The position numbers and the translations under genes were made by a program. DNA of 64,000 nt, from NCBI GenBank assembly GCA_963731625.1, contig CAVSWH010000001.1:310001-374000 (forward strand), in the 5' to 3' direction. Of the stretch, positions 26,992-34,797 are shown in pieces. Origin of the DNA: PALSA-555 sp963731625. GTDB taxonomy: Bacteria; Actinomycetota; Acidimicrobiia; IMCC26256; PALSA-555. Position 1 is the stretch's first letter. Each line of letters starts with the position of its first letter. The notes beneath the pieces were generated by a model. That model saw nothing but the letters and a program-made list of their open reading frames with translations, did not search any database and had not been told where the DNA came from.

Positions 26992-27704
26992 CCGACGCGC
27001 GTTTCGAGGAGTACGCCCGGACCCACGACACGACGCTGCGCGACGAGCTCGTCGAGGATTTCGCCGGGCTCGCCCATCACCTCGCGCGGCGCTTCGTGCA
27101 CCGCGGCGAGCCGCTGGACGAGCTGCAGCAGGTCGCGATGGTCGGCCTCTTCAAGGCGGTCGACCGCTTCGAGCCCGATCGGGGGATGCAGTTCTCGACG
27201 TTCGCCGTCCCGACGATCCTCGGGGAGCTGAAGCGGCACTTCCGCGACACCGGCTGGGCCGTGCGGATCCCCCGACGGCTCCAGGAGCTTTATCTCCAGT
27301 TGAATCGGGTCGTCGCCGAACTCACCCAAGAGCTCGGGCGGTCGCCGACCCCGGCCGAACTCGCCGCGCGGGCCGAGGTCGACGAGGAGGAGGTGCTCGA
27401 GGCGATGGAGGCGGGGAGCCTCTACAACCTCGCGTCGCTCGACGCGCCCCCGACGGCCGACGCCCCTCCGCCGGATGCGCCCGCCGCGGCCGACCAGTTC
27501 CGCGACGTCGACGAGCGCCTCGCCCTCGAGCGGCTGCTCGCGTCGCTGCCCGAGCGCGAGCGGGTCATCGTCGAGCTCCGCTTCTTCGCCGGTCTGACGC
27601 AGTCCGAGATCGCCGAGCGGGTCGGCCTGAGCCAGATGCACATCTCACGTCTGCTCACGCAGAGCCTCGGCCGCCTGCGCGAGGCATCGACCGCACCCAT
27701 ATGA
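26988..27704 (+). CDS. Sigma-B/F/G-family RNA polymerase sigma factor
   Basis: 238 residues. Region 2 is LDELQQVAMVGLFKAVDRFE followed by MQFSTFAVPTILGELKRHFR, region 3 starts at RRLQELYLQLNRVV, and region 4 has LPERERVIVELRFFAGLTQ with the helix-turn-helix SEIAERVGLSQMHISRLL. The layout is that of the general-stress sigma factors of actinobacteria, released from an anti-sigma factor by partner switching. Start and stop overlap neighbours by ATGA on both sides, so it is coupled to two HATPase proteins. Confidence 0.92.
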   Translation: MTDARFEEYARTHDTTLRDELVEDFAGLAHHLARRFVHRGEPLDELQQVAMVGLFKAVDRFEPDRGMQFSTFAVPTILGELKRHFRDTGWAVRIPRRLQELYLQLNRVVAELTQELGRSPTPAELAARAEVDEEEVLEAMEAGSLYNLASLDAPPTADAPPPDAPAAADQFRDVDERLALERLLASLPERERVIVELRFFAGLTQSEIAERVGLSQMHISRLLTQSLGRLREASTAPI

Positions 27705-28084
27705 GTGACGACACCATGAGCTCCTGGTTCGAACCCGCCCCCGACAGCGCAGCGGGCGCACGCGACTTCGTCCAGCGCACACTCGCGGAGTGGCAGTGCC
27801 CGCCGAGCGTCATCGAACAGGCCCGGCTGCTCACGAGCGAGCTGGTCACGAACGCGATCCGCCACGCCGCCACCGACAGCCGCGTCTCGGTCCGGTGCGA
27901 CGGGCAACACATCCGGGTCGAGGTGATCGACGGCGGGTGCGGCCGCGCCGTGCTGCTCCCGCCCTCCCCGGACGCGCCGGGCGGTCGCGGCCTGCAGATC
28001 GTCGACACGGTCGCTGAGCGCTGGGGCGACCGGGCCGCCTCCCACGGGTACGCGGTGTGGTTCGAGCTGCCCACGGACGCATGA
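27701..28084 (+). CDS. Anti-sigma factor / serine kinase (RsbW-like), intact N-box
   Basis: 127 residues with a full GHKL ATP site: N-box SELVTNAIRHAATDSR, G1 VEVIDGGCGR and G2 GGRGLQIVDTVAERWG. This is the only one of the three HATPase genes in the locus with all the expected motifs. It should hold the sigma factor inactive and phosphorylate STAS antagonists. It overlaps the sigma gene stop as ATGA, keeping the pair in balance. Confidence 0.87.
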   Translation: MSDDTMSSWFEPAPDSAAGARDFVQRTLAEWQCPPSVIEQARLLTSELVTNAIRHAATDSRVSVRCDGQHIRVEVIDGGCGRAVLLPPSPDAPGGRGLQIVDTVAERWGDRAASHGYAVWFELPTDA

Positions 28085-28100
28085 CACGACGAAGGGACCC

Positions 28101-28433
28101 ATGACGATGGACGACACCCCGGGCGCGGCCTTCCGGGTGCACGCCACGACGCACGACGGGCGCGCCGAGCTCGTCGTCGCCGGCGAGCTCGACCTCGCGA
28201 CGGCGCCGGTGCTGCGCAGCGAGCTCCAGGCGGTCATCGAGGGCGGCGCCGACGACGTGGTGATCGACATGGCCGACGTCGGGTTCGTCGACTCGGCCGG
28301 CCTCGGCGTGCTCATCGGCGCGGTCGGGCGCCTCCGCGAGCGCGGCGGGCACCTGGCGCTCCGCCACCTGCAAGCGGCGCCGCGCAAGGTCATCGAGATC
28401 ACCGGGCTCCACGACGCCTTCGAGCTCGACTGA
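28101..28433 (+). CDS. STAS-domain anti-sigma factor antagonist (RsbV-like)
   Basis: 110 residues with the STAS pattern: AELVVAGELDLATAPVLR, VVIDMADVGFVDSAGLGVLI and a closing IEITGLHDAFEL. The serine in DSAGLG is the expected phosphorylation site. When dephosphorylated by the phosphatase encoded upstream it should bind the HATPase anti-sigma factor and free the sigma factor. It follows the HATPase gene by 16 bp, so one transcript is likely. Confidence 0.87.
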   Translation: MTMDDTPGAAFRVHATTHDGRAELVVAGELDLATAPVLRSELQAVIEGGADDVVIDMADVGFVDSAGLGVLIGAVGRLRERGGHLALRHLQAAPRKVIEITGLHDAFELD

Positions 28434-28587
28434 CACGTCCGCGACAGAGAACCGCGTTCCGTCGCCGGTTCGTGCCGGATCCGGCCGGGCGCTGACGGGC
28501 CAGGCCTTGACGCCCCGGGTGGGGGGCGCCAGGATCCAAATCTCTCCTTCCGGCCCCACTGCCCGACACGGACGAAACGGACTCCTC

Positions 28588-28875
28588 GTGGAGACCTTCT
28601 CGATGCGCACCGAGCCGGGCCGCGTCGCGGTCGCGGGTGAGCTGGACCTCGCCGCGGCGCCCCGCCTCGCGGACGCCCTCGCGTCCCTGGACGAGCACGC
28701 GACGGTCACCGTCGACCTCGCCGAGACGACGTTCGTCGACTCGCGGGGGCTCGCCACGCTCGTCGCCGCGCACCATCGCCTGGGCGGCCACCTCCGGGTC
28801 GTGAACGTGCGGCCGGAGGTCCGGCGCGTCTTCGAGATCACCAAGCTCGACGACGTGCTGCTGCGCGACGACTGA
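28588..28875 (+). CDS. Second STAS-domain antagonist
   Basis: 95 residues if the GTG is used; upstream in-frame codons to a TTG at 28507 look non-coding. The STAS core is RVAVAGELDLAAAPRLADAL, VTVDLAETTFVDSRGLATLV and FEITKLDDVLLR. The serine in VDSRGL fits the phosphorylation site, though Arg replaces the usual Ala. It is separated from the first STAS gene by about 150 bp and could answer a different input to the same sigma factor. Confidence 0.75.
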   Translation: METFSMRTEPGRVAVAGELDLAAAPRLADALASLDEHATVTVDLAETTFVDSRGLATLVAAHHRLGGHLRVVNVRPEVRRVFEITKLDDVLLRDD

Positions 28876-28959
28876 CCCGTATGCGTTTGGCCGGTGCGGT
28901 GCGGCTCGCTACCGTCCCGGGCGCCCCCGCCCCGATCGGGGGTGGTCGCGGGAGGGGAC

Positions 28960-30060
28960 GTGGACTTCGAGTTCTCGGCTGAGCAGGAGGCGCTGCGCGA
29001 ATCCGTGCGGGGCTTCCTCGCGGCGCGGGCGCCGCGGCGCGAGGTGCGCGCCTGGTACGGGTCCGAGCGCGGCGTCCCCGACGAGGTGTGGCGCGGCCTC
29101 GTCGAACTCGGCGTCGTCGGGCTCCTCGCGCCGGCCGAGTGCGGTGGCGCGGGCGGCGGGCTCGTCGACGCGGCCGTCGTCCTCGAGGAGCTGGGCCGGG
29201 CCGCCTGCCCCGCCCCCTACCTGGCGTCCGCCGTCGGCGCGGTCAGCCTCGTCAACGCGCTGGACGGCTGGGGGGCCGACCCGGGACTCGCCGCCCTCGC
29301 CGCCGGGGAGGCGCGCGGTGCCGTCGCGCTCTACGAGCCGGCACGCCGGGTCGCCTGGCGCGAGCCCGCCACCCGGGCCGCCGGCGACGACGACGCGTGG
29401 CGCGTGACCGGCACGAAGGTGCACGTCGACGGCGGGCCGAGCGCGGACGTGCTGCTCGTCGTCGCCGCCGACGGGGCCGGCCTCGGCGTCTTCGCCGTCG
29501 AGCGCGGCGACGCCACGGTGATCGCGACCCCGACGGTCGACGGGACGCACGCCGAGGCGACCGTGGTCCTCGACGCCAGCCCGGCCCGCCGGGTCGGCGC
29601 CGAGGCGTCCGACGCCGTGGGCGCGACCCTCGACCGGCTGGCCGCTGCTGCGGTCGTCGACGGCGTCGGTGCGGCGCAGGCCGCGCTCGACCTGTCCGTG
29701 GCGTACGCGCACCAGCGTCACCAGTTCGGCGTGCCGATCGGGTCGCTGCAGGCCGTGCAGCACCTGTGCGCCGACATGCTCCGGGCGGTCGAGATGGCGC
29801 GGGCCGCGGGCTACTACGCGTGCTGGGCAGCCGACGCCGCGCCGCCGGCGGAGCGGCACCGGGCCGCGACGATGGCGCTCGCCTTCGCCGCCGACGACCT
29901 CGCCGGGGTCGGCGCGTCGGCCATCCAGGTCCACGGCGGCATCGGCTTCACGTGGGAGCACGACGTCCACCTCTTCTACAAGCGGCTGCTCACCCTCCAG
30001 CGCACCGGGGGCGGCACCGTCGACCAGCTCGAGGAGCTGGCCGCGATCACGCTCGACTAG
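28960..30060 (+). CDS. Acyl-CoA dehydrogenase
   Basis: 366 residues from a GTG with GGGAGG about 5 bp upstream. It is Ala-rich and has the ACAD end FGVPIGSLQAVQHLCADML, then VHGGIGFTWEHDVHLFYKR near residues 325-345, where the Glu lies in the usual active-site region. The N-terminal half (EFSAEQEALRESVRGFL) is the helical domain. The middle FAD-contact loop is less conserved than in the other acyl-CoA dehydrogenase of the window, hinting at a divergent subunit of the steroid-degrading type. It ends in a shared CTAG with the convergent Ltp2-like gene. Confidence 0.85.
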   Translation: MDFEFSAEQEALRESVRGFLAARAPRREVRAWYGSERGVPDEVWRGLVELGVVGLLAPAECGGAGGGLVDAAVVLEELGRAACPAPYLASAVGAVSLVNALDGWGADPGLAALAAGEARGAVALYEPARRVAWREPATRAAGDDDAWRVTGTKVHVDGGPSADVLLVVAADGAGLGVFAVERGDATVIATPTVDGTHAEATVVLDASPARRVGAEASDAVGATLDRLAAAAVVDGVGAAQAALDLSVAYAHQRHQFGVPIGSLQAVQHLCADMLRAVEMARAAGYYACWAADAAPPAERHRAATMALAFAADDLAGVGASAIQVHGGIGFTWEHDVHLFYKRLLTLQRTGGGTVDQLEELAAITLD

Positions 30061-31265
30061 CGGTGCGTGAGGAGCAGCGCGCCCGCGAGCGGGCCGCCGC
30101 CCGCGCAGGCCACTCCCACCTGGGGCCCGCCCGGGACTTGGCGGTCGCCGGCCTCCCCCCAGAGCTGGGTGCAGGCCTCGTGGAGGAACCCGAAGCCGTG
30201 GAGCCGTCCCGCCGACAGCTGGCCGCCGTGGGTGTTGAGCGGCAGCTGGCCCTCGCGGGCGATCCGCTGGCCGCCCTCCACGAAGGGTCCCGACTCCCCC
30301 TTGCCGCAGAACTGCATCGCCTCGAGCCAGCACATCGTGATGAACGAGAACCCGTCGTACATCTCGGCGACCTGCACGTCCGTCGGCTTGAGGTCGGTGC
30401 GGGTCCACAGCTGCGCGCCCGCGTCCTGGCAGGCCATCGTCGTGAGGTCGTAGTAGTCCTGCCAGCTCGGCCGACCGTGGAACGCCGTGCCGACCGCCTC
30501 CACCGCGACGGGCGTCTTGCGCAAATCGGGCGCCGTGTCGGCGCGCGACACGATCATCGCCGTGCCGCCGTCGCAGGGCACGTCGCAGTCGAAGAGGCAC
30601 AGCGGCCACGAGATCATGCGCGCCGCGAAGTAGTCGTCCATCGACATCGGGTCGCGGTAGATCGCCTTCGGGTTCACCTCGGCGTTCCTCCGCGCGTTCA
30701 GCGCGATCTGGGCCAGCTGCTCGCGCGTCGTCCCGTACTCGTGGAAGTGCCGCGAGGCGTACATCGCGATCCAGATCGCGGCGGACGGGGCCGAGAACGG
30801 CAGCAGCCACTCCATGAACCCCGTCGCGCGGAACCCGCCGCTGCGGCTGTCCCCGCCCGGCATCACCGCGGCGCGGCCCTTCGTCCCCTGCGCGCTGCCC
30901 TCGTAGACGGTGCGGAAGCACACGACGTGGCGGGCCAGCCCGGCGGAGACGGCGAGGATGGCGTTCACGACCGCGCCGAGCTGGCCGGGCAGCTCGAGGC
31001 CACCGGCGTACCAGCTGAGGTTGAGCCGCAGGGCCTCCTGGACGTCGGTCACGCCGGCGCCCGAGAACCCGGACGGGTTGTCCATCCCACCGGGGTAGGT
31101 GGAGATCCCGTCGATGTCGGCGGTGGTCAGCCCGGCGTCGCGGATCGCCTCGAGACACGCGTCGACGGTCAGCTCGAGCGGGTCACGGTAGAGGCGTCGG
31201 CCGATGTCGGACTGGCCGACGCCGCTGATCACGGCGCGGCGCTCGCCGACGAGGTCGAGGTCCAT
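30057..31265 (-). CDS. Ltp2-like thiolase-fold protein (lipid-transfer protein/aldolase)
   Basis: 402 residues. The thiolase fold begins AVISGVGQSDIGRRLYRDP and shows LSWYAGGLELPGQLG where the acyl cysteine would be, with no Cys there. Later segments are VQVAEMYDGFSFITMCWLEA, LPLNTHGGQLSAGRLHGFG and VACAGGGPLAGAL, so the late His and Cys remain. In mycobacterial steroid side-chain degradation, Ltp2 lacks thiolase activity and does retro-aldol cleavage with a DUF35 partner. A DUF35 gene lies 37 bp upstream here, which supports that reading. Confidence 0.82.
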   Translation of the reverse strand: MDLDLVGERRAVISGVGQSDIGRRLYRDPLELTVDACLEAIRDAGLTTADIDGISTYPGGMDNPSGFSGAGVTDVQEALRLNLSWYAGGLELPGQLGAVVNAILAVSAGLARHVVCFRTVYEGSAQGTKGRAAVMPGGDSRSGGFRATGFMEWLLPFSAPSAAIWIAMYASRHFHEYGTTREQLAQIALNARRNAEVNPKAIYRDPMSMDDYFAARMISWPLCLFDCDVPCDGGTAMIVSRADTAPDLRKTPVAVEAVGTAFHGRPSWQDYYDLTTMACQDAGAQLWTRTDLKPTDVQVAEMYDGFSFITMCWLEAMQFCGKGESGPFVEGGQRIAREGQLPLNTHGGQLSAGRLHGFGFLHEACTQLWGEAGDRQVPGGPQVGVACAGGGPLAGALLLTHR

Positions 31266-31302
31266 CACCGCGCCCCGCGGGTCGGACGGTCGGACGCGCC
31301 GG

Positions 31303-31725
31303 TCATGGCGCCGGCTCGAAGAGCGGGATCCACACTTCCTCCTCGACGTGGGGCTCGAACAGCACCTGGACCGGCATGCCGATCCGGACGTCCTCGGGCG
31401 GGCAGTTGACGATGTTGGTGGTGACGCGCAGGTCGTCCTGCTCGACGCAGCCGACGATCGCCAGCACGAAGGGCGGCTCGAGGCCGGGCATCCACGGCTG
31501 GTGGTTCACCGAGTAGGCGAGCACCTCGGCGCGCCCCGAGACCGCCTCGACCCCGATGCGCTTCGACCAGTCGCGGGGGCAGATCACGGCCGGCGGGTGC
31601 AGGTAGTAGCCGCAGTCGAGGCAGCGCTGGAACCGCAGCTCGCCGTCGCGCCCACCCTGCCAGAAGTGCGCGTTGCGCTCGGTGAGCTTGGGCAGGATCC
31701 GGAACGGGACCTCACTCGTCGTCAT
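31303..31725 (-). CDS. DUF35 OB-fold protein with incomplete zinc ribbon (Ltp2 partner)
   Basis: 140 residues. The N-terminal rubredoxin-like part has FQRCLDCGYYLHPPAVICPR, with the CxxC pair and a third Cys but Asp-Trp following instead of a fourth Cys. The C-terminal OB-fold runs from VEAVSGRAEVLAYSVNHQ to VQVLFEPHVEEEVW. DUF35 proteins bind thiolase-like enzymes and hydratases, giving stability and channelling CoA esters. It is the nearest neighbour of the Ltp2-like gene and overlaps the AhpD-like gene's end by 14 bp. Confidence 0.83.
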   Translation of the reverse strand: MTTSEVPFRILPKLTERNAHFWQGGRDGELRFQRCLDCGYYLHPPAVICPRDWSKRIGVEAVSGRAEVLAYSVNHQPWMPGLEPPFVLAIVGCVEQDDLRVTTNIVNCPPEDVRIGMPVQVLFEPHVEEEVWIPLFEPAP

Positions 31726-32074
31726 CGCCCTCCAGTTCGGGGTCGCGCGCGGCCGTGAAGCCTCGCTCGGCGTGCGGGATCGCCTCGACCGCGGGCAGCA
31801 GCCCGAAGCCGGGGCACGTGAGCATGATCGAGCCGAGGATCTCCTCCCAGGAGGCGCCCACCTCGGCGGCGAGCCGGGTGTGGCGCTCCACCCCGGCGGG
31901 GTTGCGCAGGATGACCGTGCACGCCAGGCGGATGAGCTCGTGGGTGCGCCGGTCGGGCGCGGGCAGCGAGTCGAGCTGGCTCATCCACGCGTTCTGCGCC
32001 TCGTGGAGCGCGGGGAAGACGTCGTGGAGCGGCGCCTCGAACGGGAAGTTCCAGTCGCCGAGCTCGTCGGCCAT
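31712..32074 (-). CDS. Carboxymuconolactone decarboxylase/AhpD-like protein
   Basis: 120 residues from an ATG that overlaps the upstream stop (TGATG). The helical core RRTHELIRLACTVILRNPAG, then VERHTRLAAEVGASWEEILG follows the AhpD/CMD pattern, with His and Glu-Glu retained. The CxxC redox pair of AhpD is missing; a single Cys lies in RLACTV. It may be a gamma-carboxymuconolactone decarboxylase-like isomerase or an unrelated helical enzyme. It overlaps the DUF35 gene on one side and abuts the other DUF35 gene on the other. Confidence 0.75.
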   Translation of the reverse strand: MADELGDWNFPFEAPLHDVFPALHEAQNAWMSQLDSLPAPDRRTHELIRLACTVILRNPAGVERHTRLAAEVGASWEEILGSIMLTCPGFGLLPAVEAIPHAERGFTAARDPELEGDDDE

Positions 32075-32472
32075 CAGGCGGGCACGAACACGGGGATCGT
32101 GATCTCCTCGTCGAGCTCGCGGTACGCGACCTGCAGGTCCATGCCGACCGCGAGGTCGGCGGCGTCGCAGTCCACGACGGTCGTCATCACCCGCGGGCCC
32201 TCGGCGAGGTCGACGACCGCGGCCACGTAGGGCAGACGCTCGCGGAAGGGTGGAAGGTCGTTGTGGTGCACGACCGACCACGTGTAGAGCGCGGCGCGGC
32301 CGCTCGCCGCCTCCCAGGACACCCGGGTACTCCAGCAGCGGGGGCAGAACGGTCGCGGATAGAAGTGCGCGGCGCCGCAGTCGGCGCAGCGCTTGATGAG
32401 GAACTGGCCGGTGCGGGCCGCGTCCCAGAACGGCTGGCTCTCGTCGTCGGGGGACGGGAGATCGAAGCGCAC
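32074..32472 (-). CDS. DUF35 OB-fold protein with full zinc ribbon
   Basis: 132 residues. It has two complete CxxC knuckles (KRCADCGAAHFYPRPFCPRC), then an OB-fold from WEAASGRAALYTWSVVHHN to ITIPVFVPA. It should bind acyl-CoA thiolase- or hydratase-type partners. Two DUF35 copies in one operon, of which only this one has a full zinc site, suggest separate partners. It lies 7 bp after the MaoC-type hydratase stop. Confidence 0.85.
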   Translation of the reverse strand: MRFDLPSPDDESQPFWDAARTGQFLIKRCADCGAAHFYPRPFCPRCWSTRVSWEAASGRAALYTWSVVHHNDLPPFRERLPYVAAVVDLAEGPRVMTTVVDCDAADLAVGMDLQVAYRELDEEITIPVFVPA

Positions 32473-32479
32473 GCGGCCG

Positions 32480-32908
32480 CTAGGCGGTGGGCAAGGCGGC
32501 GACGGCCACCCCGCTCACCTTGGTCTCACCGCCTTCGTTGACGACCGAGCAGTCGAGGTCGACCCGGTGCTCGCCGTTTTCCTCGTACTTCTTCTGCACC
32601 GTGATCTTGGTGCTGAGCGTCTCGCCCGGCCAGGTCTGCTTCGTGAAGCGGACCTTGTAGACGCGCAGGTTGCCCACGCCGACGTAGTCGGTGAGCGCCT
32701 TGCCGAGGAGCCCCATCGTGAACATGCCGTGCCCGAACACGCTCGGCAGCCCCGACCCGGTGGCCGCGACCTCGTCGTGGTGCATCGGGTTGAAGTCGCC
32801 CGACGCGCCCGCGTAGCGGACGAGGTCGGTGCGGGACAGCTGGTGCGAGAACTCGGGCGCGGCGTCGCCCTCGTGCACGTCGTCGAACGTCAGCGACTGC
32901 TCGGCCAT
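32480..32908 (-). CDS. MaoC-like (R)-specific enoyl-CoA hydratase
   Basis: 142 residues of the hot-dog fold. The hydratase signature is RYAGASGDFNPMHHDEVAA, with Asp and His as the catalytic pair, and GHGMFTMGLLGKAL follows. It hydrates 2-enoyl-CoA, probably as a dimer, or with a DUF35-associated partner like ChsH1/ChsH2 in cholesterol degradation. It is the first gene of a five-gene minus-strand run ending in the Ltp2-like gene, so hydration and retro-aldol cleavage may be linked in one complex. Confidence 0.88.
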   Translation of the reverse strand: MAEQSLTFDDVHEGDAAPEFSHQLSRTDLVRYAGASGDFNPMHHDEVAATGSGLPSVFGHGMFTMGLLGKALTDYVGVGNLRVYKVRFTKQTWPGETLSTKITVQKKYEENGEHRVDLDCSVVNEGGETKVSGVAVAALPTA

Positions 32909-33031
32909 GTCGCGCAGCGTGGCCGGTCGCCGCGCGGGCTGTCAAACCCGGCGGCGCCGCCCGACCGGCGGTCTCCCGGTGGCCTCCGGGCATCGAGTCC
33001 GGGGACGCGCCCGGCGCGTAGCGTCGCGGGC

Positions 33032-33658
33032 GTGGCGATCGACCTCGCCGAGCTCCTCGCGCCGGCGACGTCGGCGGTGCTCACGATGGAGCTCCAGCGC
33101 GGGGTCGTCGGCGACCGCGCGGCCATCCCCGCCCTCCGCGACGAGGTGGCCCGGCGCGACGTGGTGACCCAGGCGGCACGCGTCGCCGCCGCGGCCCGCG
33201 AGGCGGGCGCCCGGGTGGTGCACTGCGTCGCCGAGTTCCGTGCCGACCGGGCCGGGTCGAGCGACAACGCGCCCCTGCTCCGCGCCCTCGCCAAGGGCGA
33301 GCCGAACCTCGTCGTCGGCACGGACGCCACCGAGCTCGTCCCCGAGCTCGGCCCGGCACCGGGTGACCTCGTCTCGGGACGCCGCCACGGGCTCACCCCG
33401 TTCCCCGGCACCGAGCTCGACCAGACGCTGCGCAACCTCGGGGTCCGCACGATCGTGGCGACCGGCGTGTCGGTCAACATCGGGGTCGCGGGCCTCGTGA
33501 TGGTCGCCGTCGACCTCGGGTACCGCTGCGCCGTCGTCACCGACGCGGTGGCGGGCGTGCCCGCCGACTACGCCGAGGCGATGGTGCAGCACACGCTGGC
33601 GCCCCTCGCGACGCTCGTCACCGCCGACCAGGTCTGCGACGTCTGGGACCAGGGCTGA
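33032..33658 (+). CDS. Isochorismatase-fold protein lacking the usual Asp-Lys-Cys triad
   Basis: 208 residues from GTG, of normal length. The fold is clear from SAVLTMELQRGVVGD, RRHGLTPFPGTELDQTL, IVATGVSVNIGVAGLVMVAV and CAVVTDAVAG. At the catalytic positions Asp is Glu (MELQ), Lys is Arg (RRHGL), and Cys is Gly (NIGV). Some true isochorismatases also lack the Cys, but the combined loss is unusual. It could be a non-catalytic binder or use another mechanism. It is divergent from the MaoC gene, with about 120 bp between the starts. Confidence 0.75.
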   Translation: MAIDLAELLAPATSAVLTMELQRGVVGDRAAIPALRDEVARRDVVTQAARVAAAAREAGARVVHCVAEFRADRAGSSDNAPLLRALAKGEPNLVVGTDATELVPELGPAPGDLVSGRRHGLTPFPGTELDQTLRNLGVRTIVATGVSVNIGVAGLVMVAVDLGYRCAVVTDAVAGVPADYAEAMVQHTLAPLATLVTADQVCDVWDQG

Positions 33659-33664
33659 ACGTTC

Positions 33665-34797
33665 GTGCGTCGCCTCGGCGCCTCCCCCCGGGCCGGTCGT
33701 CTCGTGGCCGATCGCGTGGCGCGCCCCCGCGACGGCTCGCGACCGGCGCCCTGCTCGTCGCGCTCGGCGTCGTCGCCGCGGCGTGCGTGCCGCTCGCGCC
33801 CCCGCCGGCCCCGCTCTATGGGGCGCAGCCGCCGGTGTACGGCCAGGACTTCCCCGACCCGACAATCGTGAACCCGTGCGCGGCCGGACAGGTGTGCGCG
33901 ACCGGCTCGGAGCCGTACTTGGGGTTCTCGACGAACGCGTCGTACGGCGGGCTCGACGTGCCGCTCGTGCCGACGGCGATCAGTCCCGACCTGCGCTCGT
34001 GGTCGCGGAGCACGCCCACCGACGCGCTGGCCCGCCCGCCCGCGTGGCAGGACTACTTCTTCTTGCAGAGCAAGAACTGGGCGCCTGCCGTCCACCAGTT
34101 CGGCGCGACGTGGGTCCTCTACTTCACCGCGCCGTATCCGGCGACGGGCGACCAGTGCATCGGCGCGGCGACGTCGTCGCTCCCCCAGGGGCCGTACCAG
34201 CCGATCGACGCGGGCCCGATCGAGTGCGACTTCGGGATCGGCGGCTCGATCGACCCGAACGTGGTCGTCGACGCCAGCGGGCAGGCCTGGCTCCTCTGGA
34301 AGACGGACGGGAACTGCTGTGACCTGCCGGCGGTGATCCGCTCGCAGGCGCTGTCGGCCGATGGGCTGTCGCTCGTCGGGAGCCCCCACGACCTCCTCGG
34401 CGTCGACCAGGCGTGGGAGGACGGCAGCGGCGGCGGCGCGCAGCCGTGGAAGAAGGTCGTCGAGGGCCCGGCGATGGTGGCGTCCGCCGGGACGTACTAC
34501 CTCTTCTATTCGGCGAACTGGTACGACAGCGCCTCGTCGGCGATCGGGTACGCGACCTGCAGCTCACCGGCCGGCCCGTGCGTGAAGCCTCATGACGGGC
34601 CGCTGCTCGGCAACGGGCCCGGCGGCGCGGGACCGAGCGGGCCCGACACGTTCGTCGACGCGTCGGGCCAGCGCTGGCTGGTCTACGCCGCGTGGTCGCC
34701 GTCGGCGCCGAGCTACGAGACCGGCGGGACGCGGACCATGCGCCTGAGCCGCCTCGACCTCTCGCAGGGTGCCCCCGTGCTCGGCGGCGGGCCGTGA
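33665..34797 (+). CDS. GH43-like glycosyl hydrolase lipoprotein, one-base deletion near start
   Basis: The GTG start and basic leader are in one frame and the hydrophobic signal (ATGALLVALGVVAAAC, lipobox-like Cys) in another. A C run of five at 33724-33728 would need six to join them, giving 377 residues. The mature five-bladed-propeller features are clear: Asp in GQDFPDPTIV, NWAPAVHQFGATWVLYFTA, Asp in GGSIDPNVVVDASG and Glu in KVVEGPAMVAS, the three GH43 acid residues. It should cleave an arabinoside, xyloside or galactan outside the cell. Its stop overlaps the next start as GTGA. Confidence 0.8.
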
